Below are positions 55,430 through 64,000 of a DNA stretch of 64,000 bases, piece by piece. The notes beneath the pieces are model-generated. The model did not search any database. It had not been told where the DNA came from and saw only the letters and a list, made by a program, of their open reading frames with translations. Positions within the stretch are counted from its first letter, which is position 1; every line of letters begins with the position of its first letter. The stretch comes from Fallopia convolvulus (taxonomy: Eukaryota > Streptophyta > Magnoliopsida > Caryophyllales > Polygonaceae). A program made the position numbers and the translations under genes. The stretch spans positions 6,267,001 through 6,331,000 of the forward strand of contig OZ024718.1 in NCBI GenBank assembly GCA_964016875.1. Reading direction: 5' to 3'.

Positions 55430-56080
55430 CTACTCTTTTGAATATGGAGGAGGTTCAAAGTGGGAACGGTCTAGTGGTGAAGACACAAGATAGATGGAGA
55501 GCAATGAATTCACAACATTAGACATTGTTAATGCCCTTAATAACCTGTCAAAAGCCTTGGAACACATCTCACAAAAACATAAGTAGCACAAGCATAAATT
55601 CAAATTGAATAATAACCCATTTAAAAACCATTTCAACTTATCAAACTTGTGAGACCAATTTTCATGAGATGGCATATGCTCAAACAAATTCAACACAAGT
55701 GGTGGAGTCAAAGAATACTTACAGTATGGATCAAAGAACTCATCAACATTACCACTCTTACCAAAGATGAACTCCATGTAATCTCTAGCACCAATCTTAG
55801 GTTCACTTGGTTTTATAGGCTTCATAGTGTCATTGAGTGCCTCAGGAAATATGAGCATTGGATTTTGAGAGTTAAGAGGAAGAAAGTCGGGATGCATATA
55901 ATCATTATCAACTTCTAAGGTAGATCCACAATCACCTACGTCCAACAGCGGATGCGGTTCTTTACTAGAATTCAGATCGTCTTCGATCATCTCCTTCTCG
56001 CTCCTCAATGTAATGGCACTCACATTCTCCATCGGGTGTATGGGTTGTGAAGATAAATTCCCAGAATCTCTTGCCTCCAA
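55430..56080 (-). pseudogene. gag-pol linker ORF of gypsy derivative 2
   Basis: A 216-residue frame starting 'MEARDSGNLSSQPIHP' with 'NVSAITLRSEKEM', which resembles the 'ITLRSGK' region of Athila-like gypsy polyproteins. It then carries the conserved block 'YMEFIFGKSGNVDEFFDPY', 'PPLVLNLFEHMPSHENWSHK' and 'FDRLLRALTMSNVVN', also found in derivative 1. No protease or RT follows, so the element is non-autonomous. The function of the conserved block is unknown. Confidence 0.55.
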
Positions 56081-56189
56081 TTTGCTTACTTCAGTAGCCA
56101 GTGGACTGGACTGATTTGAGTCTCTATATTCTTGATACTAGCTTCAGTGTTCTGTCCCATCTGGTCTACTGTGATAGCTAGCCTTGCAA

Positions 56190-56496
56190 TCATCTCTTCA
56201 ACATTAAAGAGGAGTTCTCAACTAGATGAAGCATAGGTGGATGTTGTTCAACCTGCTCACATTGATAGCTCATGTAGCAAAAGAAATCCCAACACTCTTC
56301 TGGTACCATACTCCATAGCCTATAATTGCTCATGTACTCAGCCAATTGTAGAGTCTCAGGATTCAACCCATATAGGATGCACTGACACAATTCCCTCTCA
56401 CAAGGGTGATAGCCCCAAGCACCAAGTGTATGAAAATATTGTTGCACTCTAGAGAAATAGACATGAAACTGTTCATCTTGTAGTTGCCTACATTCA
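56190..56496 (-). pseudogene. gag fragment of gypsy derivative 2
   Basis: Minus-strand residues 'QLQDEQFHVYFSRVQQYFHT', 'CILYGLNPETLQLAEYMSN' and 'PEECWDFFCYMSYQ' look like a retrotransposon gag segment. It begins at the element boundary, so the front of gag and the 5' LTR are missing. Confidence 0.6.
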
Positions 56497-58062
56497 ATGC
56501 AACAACTCAGAAGGTTGATGTGGTATAGGTCCATGACGCTGGCACGCGTCACATTTGCGAGCAAACTCCACTGCATCTTTGTTCATGGTAGGCCAATAGT
56601 AACTCATCCTGCTCGCCTTCTTCGCCAAGTTGCGACCCCCTGTATGATTTCCGCATTCTCCATCGTGTATGTCCTGTAACACCTTCTGTACTTCCTCTTC
56701 CTTTACGCATCACGCGTGAACTCCTGACGACATCCACTTAAACAAAATGTTATTCTTAACAGTGAAAGTGGAAGCTTTTACCTTAAGTCGTTGAGCTTCT
56801 TCCTTGTCTTCTGGCAAAATTCCATCTCGTAACCACTTCAGATAAGGGGTTACCCATGACTTGTCTTCATCAGGGCTTCGAATCTCTAACATGTCTGCTT
56901 CTTTGGTTATAGATGGTGCATCAAGATACACGAAAGGTATCTTGTCGTACTCCCTTGGGTCGATTGCGGATCCGAGGTTGGCTAAGGCGTCTGCTTGCGT
57001 GTTAGCATCTCGAGGAACCTGTCTTATCTCAAAATGTTTGAAGTTCTTTACGATCTCTTGTACCTTCTCCAAGTATGCCTTCATCTTTGAATCCCTGGCA
57101 ACATACGAGTTCGTAACTTGATTCACAATAAGTAACGAGTCACAGATTACCTCAATTTCTTGTACATTTAGATCTCTAGCGATAAGTAACCCTGTAATAA
57201 GCGCCTCGTACTCTGCTTCATTGTTAGTAGCCTTGAATGTACATCGAACAGCCTGGGCTATCCTATCCCCCTGTGGTGACTTCAGGACTACCCCCAATCT
57301 TACACCAATCTGGTTCGACGCTCCGTCTGTATGCATCAACCATCTGCCGTTTCCTGTTACGTGCATCACATCTTGATCTCCATTCTCTGAAGTGGTAGGA
57401 GTGAAGTCAACCACAAAATCTGCCAACGCCTGAGACTTCATCACTGTTCGGGGCTCGTAGGTGATGTCGTAACCATTTAGGTGAATCAACCATCTTGTTA
57501 GTCGACCTGATAATTCTGGCTTTAACATGATACTTTTCATTGGGTAATTAGTTCTCACGATTATAGAATGACTTTCAAAATAAGGGCGCAATTTTAATGA
57601 AGCCATTACTAAAGACAACACTAATTTTTCCATGGGGGAATACCTCGTTTCTGCGTCAAGCAAGGTTTTACTTACATAATAGATGGGCAACTGGTCTCCG
57701 TTTTCTTCTCGGATCAGGACTGTGCTTACTGCTACCTTCGTCACGGCCAAGTACACATACAAGTTCTCGCCCGGTTTGGGTTTGGATAGCACCTGTGGAT
57801 TAGACAAATAATTTTTCAACTCTTCAAAGGCTTTTTTATGTTCCTCTGTCCATTCGAACGACTTGTTTTTCTTTAGGATGTCGTAAAACAGTTTGTTCCT
57901 GTCTGAAGATCTTGATATGAACCGGTTCAATGCAGCTACTCGTCTCGTTATCCTCTAGACATCCTTAACGCACTTGGGTGATTGCAACTCCATTATGGCC
58001 TTGAGCTGCTCTGGACTCGCCTCGATTCCCCTTTGTGTCAATATGTAGCCGAGGAACTTTCC
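56497..58062 (-). pseudogene. gypsy element 2 pol: RNase H domains and integrase zinc region
   Basis: The frame 57930-56710 carries the gypsy RNase H (about residues 45-150, 'YYVSKTLLDAETRYSPMEK') and the complete aRNH-type RNase H (about residues 195-325, 'MHTDGASNQIGVRLGVVLKS', 'TNNEAEYEALITGLLIARDL', 'ICDSLLIVNQV', 'VPRDANTQADALANLG'). TAG at 57955-57957 (CAG in element 1) precedes it, and TGA at 56710-56712 follows. Then 56709-56502 encodes the integrase HHCC domain ('GECGNHTGGRNL', 'CDACQRHGP') up to the nested element. It contains the uninterrupted target of the hAT element of copy 1. Confidence 0.9.
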
Positions 58063-58899
58063 TTACGTTACTCCAAAAGAGCACTTGGTGGGGTTCAACT
58101 TCATCTTGTAACTTCGCAGAATCTCGAACGCGTCTCTTAGGTGATTAACGTGGTCCTCCGCCTTCAGTGACTTGACCAACATGTCGTCTATGTATACTTC
58201 CATCGTATCCCCCAATTTTTCCTGAAACATCTTATTAACCAATCTCTGATAAGTAGCACCTGCGTTTTTTAACCGAAAGGGCATAACTTTATAACAATAA
58301 GTTCCTTGATTGGTCACGAATGCGGTTTTTTCTTGATCGTCAGGATGCATCATTATCTGGTGATACCCGCTAAATGCATCCGTGAAGGTCAATAATTCAT
58401 GCCCTGCCGTTGCGTCCACCATTGCGTCTATATGAGGCAAGGGGAACGAATCTTTGGGACATGCTTTGTTTAAATCGGTAAAATCTACACAAACGCGCCA
58501 TTTACCATTTTTCTTTTTAACAACAACCACATTCACAAGCCAATCAGGATATTGTACTTCTCTGATTTTTCCAGACTCAAGTAAGGATTTTACCTCATCG
58601 TTGATTACCTGATTTCGTTCAGGAGCGAACTTACGCCTTTTCTGTTTTACTGGTGGCACCTTTTTATTGACATTTAAGGCGTGGGTGATTACGTCGGGAT
58701 CAATACCTACCATATCCTCGTTCGACCAGGCGAAACAATCTTTGTAGGACCGTAGAAATTCCACTATTTGCTCACGTAAAGTTGGTTCCAAATCTGCCCC
58801 TATTTGGATTTTCTTGGATGCCTCTAAGGGATCAAGCGCTACCTCTTGGAGCTCGGGCGTCTCCGGCTTTGCATAACATGTGGTCGTTCTACAGTCCTT
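58063..58899 (-). pseudogene. gypsy element 2 reverse transcriptase
   Basis: In phase with gag-protease after the TAG CAA TTA stop: 'VVVKKKNGKWRVCVDFTDLN', 'DAFSGYHQIMMHPDDQEK' and the catalytic 'VYIDDMLVKSL'. 'MPFRLKNAGATYQ' has Arg-Leu where element 1 has the usual Gly-Ile. TAA at 58063-58065 ends the frame at 'CSFGVT'. RT is otherwise complete through the palm. Confidence 0.9.
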
Positions 58900-58908
58900 T
58901 AATTGCTA
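58900..58908 (-). promoter_or_regulatory. candidate readthrough stop TAG CAA TTA, second copy
   Basis: Same nine bases, same phase and same position between protease and RT as in element 1, despite many differences around it. Confidence 0.6.
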
Positions 58909-61200
58909 ATCCGATGCCTTCTTCCCCGCGCCAAGCTGTAAGTTCTTGGAAGTCGTTGCTCTCATTGTTATGGAGTAATACTTCCTTGCCAGTTTCTGTT
59001 CTCCCTTAATCTCTTGAATCCCCCATGGTGTTGGGAACTTTACACATTGGTGATAGGTGGAGGGGATAGCCCTCATCCCCTGTATCCATGGCCTGCCCAA
59101 GATGACATTAAAAGGTGAAGGGCAATCAAGTACTTGGAATTTTTCCTGGTAGTTAACTCCTCCTGCAACGGTAGGTAATGATATCTCCCCAAGTGTATTG
59201 CGTGATTCTCCACTGAAGCCTACCAAAGTCGTCGACTTTTTGGTGATATCGTCCATCCCGAAACCTAAGCTGTATAAGGCGTCCAACATGAGTAAATTAG
59301 TAGATCTCCCATTATCAACTAAAATTCTTTTGACGAGAAAATTAGCTATTGTTAAAGAGATTATTAAGAAGTCATGGTGAACTTCCTCTTCTTCGACATC
59401 GTCGAAGGTGATTGGCATCATGGCAAGACTAGTTCGGGATGGTGCTTTTGGGCACTCTCTTCTAGTATCCCTTGCGATCCTTTTGGTTGCGGAGTAGGTT
59501 ATACCACAAATCTCCGATCCCCCTGTGATGACATTGATTACTCCAGTGTGCTTTGGTGGGGGTGGTGGACTTGCTTTTTCCTTGTTGCGCTCTAACTGCT
59601 CTTTTGCTTTCTCCGATATTAATTCTCTGAGATGCCCCCTTCGTAATAATTCGCTCACTTCTTTTCGCAATGTGATACACTCATCGGTCTGGTGTCCATG
59701 ATCAAAGTGGAAATCACACCATCTGGATTTGTCTTTTTGATGTGCTGGCGTGTTACTCTTTCGAGGCCATTTAACAGTGTCTCCCATGGCGTTGAGGGTT
59801 CGTACCACTTCGGTTGCATCCACATGAAAATTGTAGTAGGAGAGTTTCGGAGGTAGCCTAGGATTCTCGTATCTGTCAGCTTGTCTAAACATCGTTGCAT
59901 TGACGGTAGTCTTAGCATGAGGTGCGATTGGATACGGAATGTATCTTGTGTCCCGTCTTCCCTGTCTCCGATCAGGTCGATGTGGACTCGTTGCTTTCTC
60001 GGTAAAGAGGTCGTCTTCCTCTAACCGAACATGGGCTAAAGCTTTTACCTGTACCTCATCAAAGTTGGAACAAGGATATTTAGTTAGTTCACGATACAAC
60101 TCAGGATTACGTATTGATATGCCCCTTCGGAACGCTTCCACAGCCGTAGCGGTATCACATCCTTCAATGGTCACTAGTTCTTCATTGTAGCGGTTGAGGA
60201 AAACTTTTAGAGACTCTCCCGGCTTTTGGACCAAACGGTATAAATCTCTTGATCGCTTTTTGGCGTGTCGACTGCTTGCGAACCTAATCCTGAACTTGTC
60301 AATCAACTCGGCAAAAGATGAGAAACTTCCAAGAGGTAAGTGCGAATGCCAATTGAGAGCGGGTCCAGACAATGTGTTCCCGAACCAGCGGCACATGACT
60401 ATTTCTTTCATATCAAAAGGGACGGTGCTAATATTCATAGCATGTTTAAATGCGGCTATGTGTTGATCGGGATCTGTCACCCCTTCGTATTTAGGTACGT
60501 CGGGGACGTGATACTTTCGGGAGATATCAACCCTTGCAATAGCAGGTACCAAGGGGGAGTCGGTATAACCGTCTCTCCTCTCCATTGCTATCGGTTGGGG
60601 TGCCTCTGGGACCTGAGTAATTCGGTCCTCCAAAGCTCGGAAGCGTTCCCGTAATTGGGAAACCTCGGTATCTTCCCGTATCGTTCTTAAAGAATTACCG
60701 TTTACCTGATACCCGGTTACTGGCCTGACGACATCGGGTGTCACGAGACTCGGATCATCCATGTCTAACCGCCTAGCAACTCCTTCCACCACATCGGTCC
60801 CATGGGGACGGGTTGGAGCCGATTGTACCCGCGATCGAAGCAAGTTGCATTCATTAGTTAAAGTTTCAATCTGTTTTTCATATACCTCGGTGAATCTGGC
60901 ATTGGCCTCTTTTTGGCTTTCCAAGTCTTTCCGAAGAGCAATCATTGTTGATCGGAGCTCCATAATGACGTCGGCATCACCTCCCCCAGCTCCCCGTTGC
61001 TCGGAAGTACCAGGATTGCCATTGGTGTCCCCAGAACCTTGCTCGATTCCATCACCATTCCCCGTTCCATCTATGTTTCCTGTACCGACTACGTTTCCAG
61101 TTCCGTTCATGTTTTCATCGCCTTGATTGTTCGTCACTTCATTGACCTCGTGATTGTCGAGATCCCCTACGTGGTTGTATGTAGTTTGGATTCCCTCCAT
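58906..61200 (-). CDS. gypsy element 2 gag-protease polyprotein, intact 764 aa
   Basis: Uninterrupted from the ATG at 61200 to the TAG. Residues 1-60 are Gly/Asn-rich, 75-120 coiled. The gag domain is around 220-400 ('HVPDVPKYEGVTDPDQHIAA', 'WFGNTLSGPALNWHSHLPLG', 'KPGESLKVFLNRYNEE'). A Cys/His motif 'CDFHFDHGHQTDEC' lies near 500. The aspartic protease occupies about 630-740 with 'RILVDNGRSTNLLML' (DNG core) and 'NVILGRPWIQGM'. It forms particles and self-processes. The intact frame contrasts with the nonsense codons in its pol. Pol would be reached only by reading through the stop. Confidence 0.9.
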   Translation of the reverse strand: MEGIQTTYNHVGDLDNHEVNEVTNNQGDENMNGTGNVVGTGNIDGTGNGDGIEQGSGDTNGNPGTSEQRGAGGGDADVIMELRSTMIALRKDLESQKEANARFTEVYEKQIETLTNECNLLRSRVQSAPTRPHGTDVVEGVARRLDMDDPSLVTPDVVRPVTGYQVNGNSLRTIREDTEVSQLRERFRALEDRITQVPEAPQPIAMERRDGYTDSPLVPAIARVDISRKYHVPDVPKYEGVTDPDQHIAAFKHAMNISTVPFDMKEIVMCRWFGNTLSGPALNWHSHLPLGSFSSFAELIDKFRIRFASSRHAKKRSRDLYRLVQKPGESLKVFLNRYNEELVTIEGCDTATAVEAFRRGISIRNPELYRELTKYPCSNFDEVQVKALAHVRLEEDDLFTEKATSPHRPDRRQGRRDTRYIPYPIAPHAKTTVNATMFRQADRYENPRLPPKLSYYNFHVDATEVVRTLNAMGDTVKWPRKSNTPAHQKDKSRWCDFHFDHGHQTDECITLRKEVSELLRRGHLRELISEKAKEQLERNKEKASPPPPPKHTGVINVITGGSEICGITYSATKRIARDTRRECPKAPSRTSLAMMPITFDDVEEEEVHHDFLIISLTIANFLVKRILVDNGRSTNLLMLDALYSLGFGMDDITKKSTTLVGFSGESRNTLGEISLPTVAGGVNYQEKFQVLDCPSPFNVILGRPWIQGMRAIPSTYHQCVKFPTPWGIQEIKGEQKLARKYYSITMRATTSKNLQLGAGKKASD

Positions 61201-61247
61201 GTGACGGATCTTGCGGTTGTTTTAGCGTGTCTCCTTTTTTGGCTAGG

Positions 61248-61264
61248 CCCCACGGTGGGCGCCA
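61248..61264 (-). other. primer-binding site of gypsy element 2
   Basis: The minus strand reads TGGCGCCCACCGTGGGG two bases after the 5' LTR. Confidence 0.75.
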
Positions 61265-61266
61265 AT

Positions 61267-61785
61267 TGTTTTGGGCAGGATAATCGTACTAACACGTTAC
61301 CTGCTGAAGTAGGGAATTCCTAACCAAAAAGCAATCGCAACGCGTTATGAATTATGAGCAAGACGTTGAATCAGATAAAGAATAGAAAACAAATAGTAAG
61401 TAAGTTGAAATGCGTATATTGGGATTGTAGTTGCAGATAAATCTCCAAAGTATCTCATAATACTCGAATGGAAGTGAAACGATTAAACAAAGATGAGTTT
61501 TTGCTTCTTGCTTGTGTTCAAAGTGCCAGTGTCAATTCCCCCCTTATTTTCGCCTCAGCCTGGCTTTATAATCCTCCCTTCATTTTGATCGTTGGTGGAG
61601 CGCTTAGCATATCCCGGAGATTCCGCCCTCGTCGTTAATTACACAGCCGTTAGTGTTGATCATGAAGTCCGAAATTTCCGCCTTGCTCTGATTGCTCCAT
61701 CGTCTTCTCTTTCTGGTAATTCAATTGGATTGACGATGCTGGGCTCACAGCATTCTTCTTGGGCCAAATTGTGGAGGGCCCAACA
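61267..61785 (-). repeat. 5' LTR of gypsy element 2
   Basis: 519 bp, TG...CA, with a candidate TATA (TATAAAG, minus) at 61564-61570. Confidence 0.95.
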
Positions 61786-62459
61786 ATAGTTGAGTGCATG
61801 CCGGAAAACATCTATTTGTTACAAACAAAATTCGATGAGTATTTATAAACAAATCCTGATCAAACCCGAAAATGGTACCAAGCCAAGGGTTGGGATGATG
61901 TTGAGATCGAAGGCAATCAAAGAATACTACGACGAGAGATCTGACGGCTATAAAGTCTCAAAACTTGTATTGGATCCTCTCCAAGATTACCAATACTATC
62001 ATGATACTAGCCCTCTCATGTTATCTCAGCAATTATTCGCGCTGCCTCCTTTCAGCGGTCAAGTATATGATTAAACGCAAGGAAAGTGATGGACGAGATC
62101 TCATCGTGTATAGAGAATGGCAACAAGCCCAATACTTTCCTTCATTTAGTCCTCCTTATATGATGCAATATGGTGAGAGTAGCAAATCCTCAAAGGTAGA
62201 GGAGAAATGGTTTTGCAAAGTTGGTCATATCATCACCAACTACATAGAAAAAGGGCTTGAATATGAGGCTAATTGCATGGCTTGTGGAACACAAGTTAAG
62301 GGTGCAGCTTACACTTGTAAAGATTGCAGTTTAGCTCTGCACAACGAATGTGCAGAGTCATTTGATAAAACTAGTACATGGGGAAATCCATGTCCTGACC
62401 TCAAGCATCGATTTCGGTATAGTTTTACCGAGAGATTGGCTTGCGTTTCCTGCAAGGAA
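61786..62459 (+). pseudogene. P-loop-like/DC1 gene copy C, C-terminal part
   Basis: It continues from 48741: 'VECMPENIYLLQTKFDEYL', then a TAA near 61847, 'WYQAKGWDDVEIE', a shift near 61915, 'SDGYKVSKLVLDPLQDY', a second shift near 62050, and 'AVKYMIKRKESDGRDLIVY'. Two DC1-type zinc domains follow ('CKVGHIITNYIE', 'CMACGTQVKGAAYTCKDC', 'LALHNECAESF'), as far as 'RLACVSCKE'. There copia 4 begins (62460). The remaining DC1 domains lie outside the window. Confidence 0.85.
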
Positions 62460-62848
62460 TGAAGAAGTATCAATGTCTCTTTAGATGAATAACAGAAATC
62501 AATAGTCAAGAATGAAAGCACACACACACGATCTTTTCTGCAACAATACAGTTGCAATCTGCTGTATTGTGTTTAATATATATTAAACAAGAGTCTGTCT
62601 AACCAACAACCTTGTAATGCACACGACTTACATACTTATACTAAGGGAGATCAACTGCCATCGTTCTAACATAACTTCCTGGATGACAATTGCATAACTG
62701 CCTTTCTAACAGCCCATAACTAACCCCCTATTTGACGCCTAACAGTTAACTAAATTGTCTTCATAATACAGAGATTATAACTATAACAACAATATATAAT
62801 ATATATAATATATATATATATATATACAGTCAAGCTTAAATCATAACA
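62460..62848 (-). repeat. 3' LTR of copia 4
   Basis: 389 bp, including a (TA)n microsatellite at about 62780-62825. Confidence 0.8.
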
Positions 62849-62857
62849 TTCTCCCCT

Positions 62858-63637
62858 TTAAGCTTGACTTAGCATCTTCATTCCAATGCTGCTCCTTAAT
62901 TCACAGAAACGTTGTCTGGCCAAAGGTTTGGTTAGCAAATCTGCCAACTGAACACTTGTCTTGACATACTCCAACTTGATCTTCTTCTTTTCTATACAGT
63001 CTCGGATGAAATGAACTTTAATATCTATATGTTTGCTCCTGTCATGGAATACAGAGTTTTTTGCAAGTGCAATTGCAGATTTGTTATCAACATACAGAGT
63101 TGGCACATCAACCTTCTTACCTTCTAAAGTCTCCAAGACACTCTGTAGCCAAATTTCTTGACAAGTTCCTGTTGTTGCAGCCACATACTCCGCTTCACAG
63201 GAACATAAAGCCACCACCTTCTGCTTCTTAGAGGTCCAAGTAATTGGATTTCTCCCTAAAAAGTAAATTACTCCACTGGTGCTTTTCCTAGCATAAATGT
63301 CCCCTGCTAAGTCACTATCTGTGTAACCAATCAGCAAAGTATGTGAGGGATTCTTCTGATAAATACATCCAAACTTGGCAGTCCCCTTTAAGTACCTTGC
63401 AACCTTCTTCAAAGCATCAATGTGAGATGACTTTGGAGACTCCATAAATCTGCTTAGTACTCCAACACTATAACTAATGTCGGGTCTAGTATTAAGTAAG
63501 TATCTTAGACTTCCAATAAGGATTCTAAACTGAGATCCATCCACCAAATCTTCATCCAAATCATACTTAGACAGTCTTGTCTGAGGCTCCATAGGAATCA
63601 CACTAGGATTGCATTCCTTCAAGCCTAGTTTTTCCAC
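62858..63637 (-). pseudogene. copia 4 RNase H
   Basis: 'SLRYLLNTRPDISYSVGVLS', 'LLIGYTDSDLAGDIYARKST' (RNase H first Asp), 'TSKKQKVVALCSCEAEYVAA', 'LYVDNKSAIALAKNSVFHDR' and 'LADLLTKPLARQRFCEL' identify a copia RNase H and C-terminus, intact to its stop. It is separated from the RT frame by a TAG at 63659-63661, just after 'KEIFIS', in the same phase or nearly so. Confidence 0.88.
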
Positions 63638-63658
63638 AATCTTCCTTGCAAGCCCTTC

Positions 63659-64000
63659 CTAACTAATGAAGATTTCTTTCTCAGTTTGCTTTACTTCCAG
63701 CCCCAAAGAATAACTTAGAAGCCCGAGATCACTCATATCAAAATTCTTCTTCATTTCTGTTTTGAATGAGTTTATCACATCTTTACTTGATCCTGTAATG
63801 ATCAAGTCATCCACATAAACTCCTAAAATCATAGTTTCTCCACTGCTGACTCTTTTATATAGAGAATGCTCATTCTTGCATCTTGTGAAACCAAGCACCT
63901 TCAAGAATTTATTCAGTTTAAAATTCCATGCACGTGGTGCTTGTTTTAAACCATATAAGGCCTTGAGTAATCTCAACACCTTTTTTGGATGATTCTTGTC
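63659..64000 (-). pseudogene. copia 4 reverse transcriptase, partial
   Basis: 'LKALYGLKQAPRAWNFKLNK', the catalytic 'GVYVDDLIITGSSKD' and 'NFDMSDLGLLSYSLGLEVKQ' are copia RT blocks. The rest runs off the window edge. 'LGLLSYSLG' has Ser where most copia RTs have Tyr/Phe ('LHYFLG'). Confidence 0.88.

Larger units (their letters stand above)
52764..56496 (-). mobile_element. non-autonomous gypsy derivative 2 with one LTR and an inverted end
   Basis: The duplication ATGCA (52759-52763, 56497-56501) is exact, and element 1 shows the uninterrupted site. In element orientation (minus) it starts TGAATGTAGGC inside gag and reads gag fragment, an 'ITLRSEK' region, a conserved unknown ORF, then the purine tract 'GCATGGGGGAATT' (53986-53998) and the 3' LTR from 53985 down to about 53108. 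There the LTR is replaced by an inverted copy of its own first 345 bases, whose end (52764) is again the U3 terminus TGATAGC. It has no 5' LTR. It belongs to the same family as the element in copia 2. Confidence 0.85.
48742..61785 (-). mobile_element. Ty3/gypsy Tat-type retrotransposon 2 in DC1 copy C
   Basis: Same family and orientation as element 1. The LTRs are 48742-49263 (522 bp) and 61267-61785 (519 bp), differing at about nine sites and in a C-run near 49013. The duplication ATAGT (48737-48741, 61786-61790) is exact. It carries gag-protease, RT, both RNase H domains, integrase and the antisense ORF, and a 3.7-kb element is nested in the integrase zinc region. It lacks the hAT insertion of element 1 and so provides its empty site. 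Confidence 0.95.
62460..64000 (-). mobile_element. Ty1/copia element (copia 4), 3' part, in DC1 copy C
   Basis: The 3' LTR 62460-62848 (TG...CA) abuts DC1 copy C; the duplication would be AGGAA (62455-62459), but the other end is outside the window. The purine tract 'AAAGGGGAGAATG' precedes the LTR. RT and RNase H follow on the minus strand. A single TAG separates their frames. Confidence 0.88.

Noticed and set aside
1..64000. CRISPR arrays, bacterial operons, rRNA genes
   Set aside because: No regularly spaced identical repeats with unique spacers, no ribosomal RNA core sequence and no prokaryotic gene organisation were seen; the context is plant nuclear DNA.

Overview
This window looks like a gene-poor, repeat-dense stretch of a flowering-plant nuclear genome, most likely a eudicot. 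The evidence is nested Ty1/copia and Ty3/gypsy LTR retrotransposons with plant-type primer sites, plant MITEs, a Helitron, DC1 (Cys/His-rich C1) genes, F-box genes, DUF4283 and FAR1 remnants, and AT-rich spacers. No species is assigned.

Layout. 1-6879: AT-rich spacer with degenerate repeats, a hAT-type element with GC-rich arrays, a Mutator-type MITE with 125-bp inverted repeats, a decayed copia integrase, a Tourist-type MITE and a short inverted-repeat element. 6880-16994: a complete Tat-type Ty3/gypsy element on the minus strand (547-bp LTRs, target duplication ATTTA). It has gag-protease, RT, two RNase H domains, integrase and a spliced antisense ORF, and a 777-bp hAT element is inserted in the second RNase H. 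17061-21480: a truncated P-loop/DC1 gene (copy A) and, tail to tail with it, an F-box pseudogene split by a gag-only copia. 21481-25540: DUF4283 remnant, AT-rich spacer, 21-bp tandem repeats and a 5'-truncated copia. 25541-35300: a second copy (B) of the DC1/F-box pair. Its DC1 gene is split by a copia that itself carries a rearranged non-autonomous gypsy element. Its F-box gene is the only intact host ORF in the window, and a Helitron lies just upstream of it. 35300-38700: decayed FAR1-like material, a tRNA-like sequence and a 149-bp tandem duplication. 38790-62459: DC1 copies D and C, once adjacent. D is split by a 7.4-kb copia containing a 2.7-kb solo-LTR-like insertion. C is split by a second Tat-type gypsy element that contains a 3.7-kb single-LTR element with an inverted end. 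62460-64000: 3' part of a fourth copia, running off the window.

The host content is essentially one gene family (degenerate P-loop domain followed by DC1 zinc domains), present four times and broken in every copy, plus two copies of a convergent F-box neighbour. The remainder is mobile DNA, and many of its boundaries can be set to the base from target-site duplications and paralogous empty sites.

The points most worth following up are: a tobamovirus-type leaky stop context (TAG CAA TTA), conserved with frame in both gypsy copies exactly between protease and RT; the unusual P-loop/DC1 architecture and its repeated destruction by LTR elements; the single-LTR element with an inverted U3 end; and the gag-only copia.
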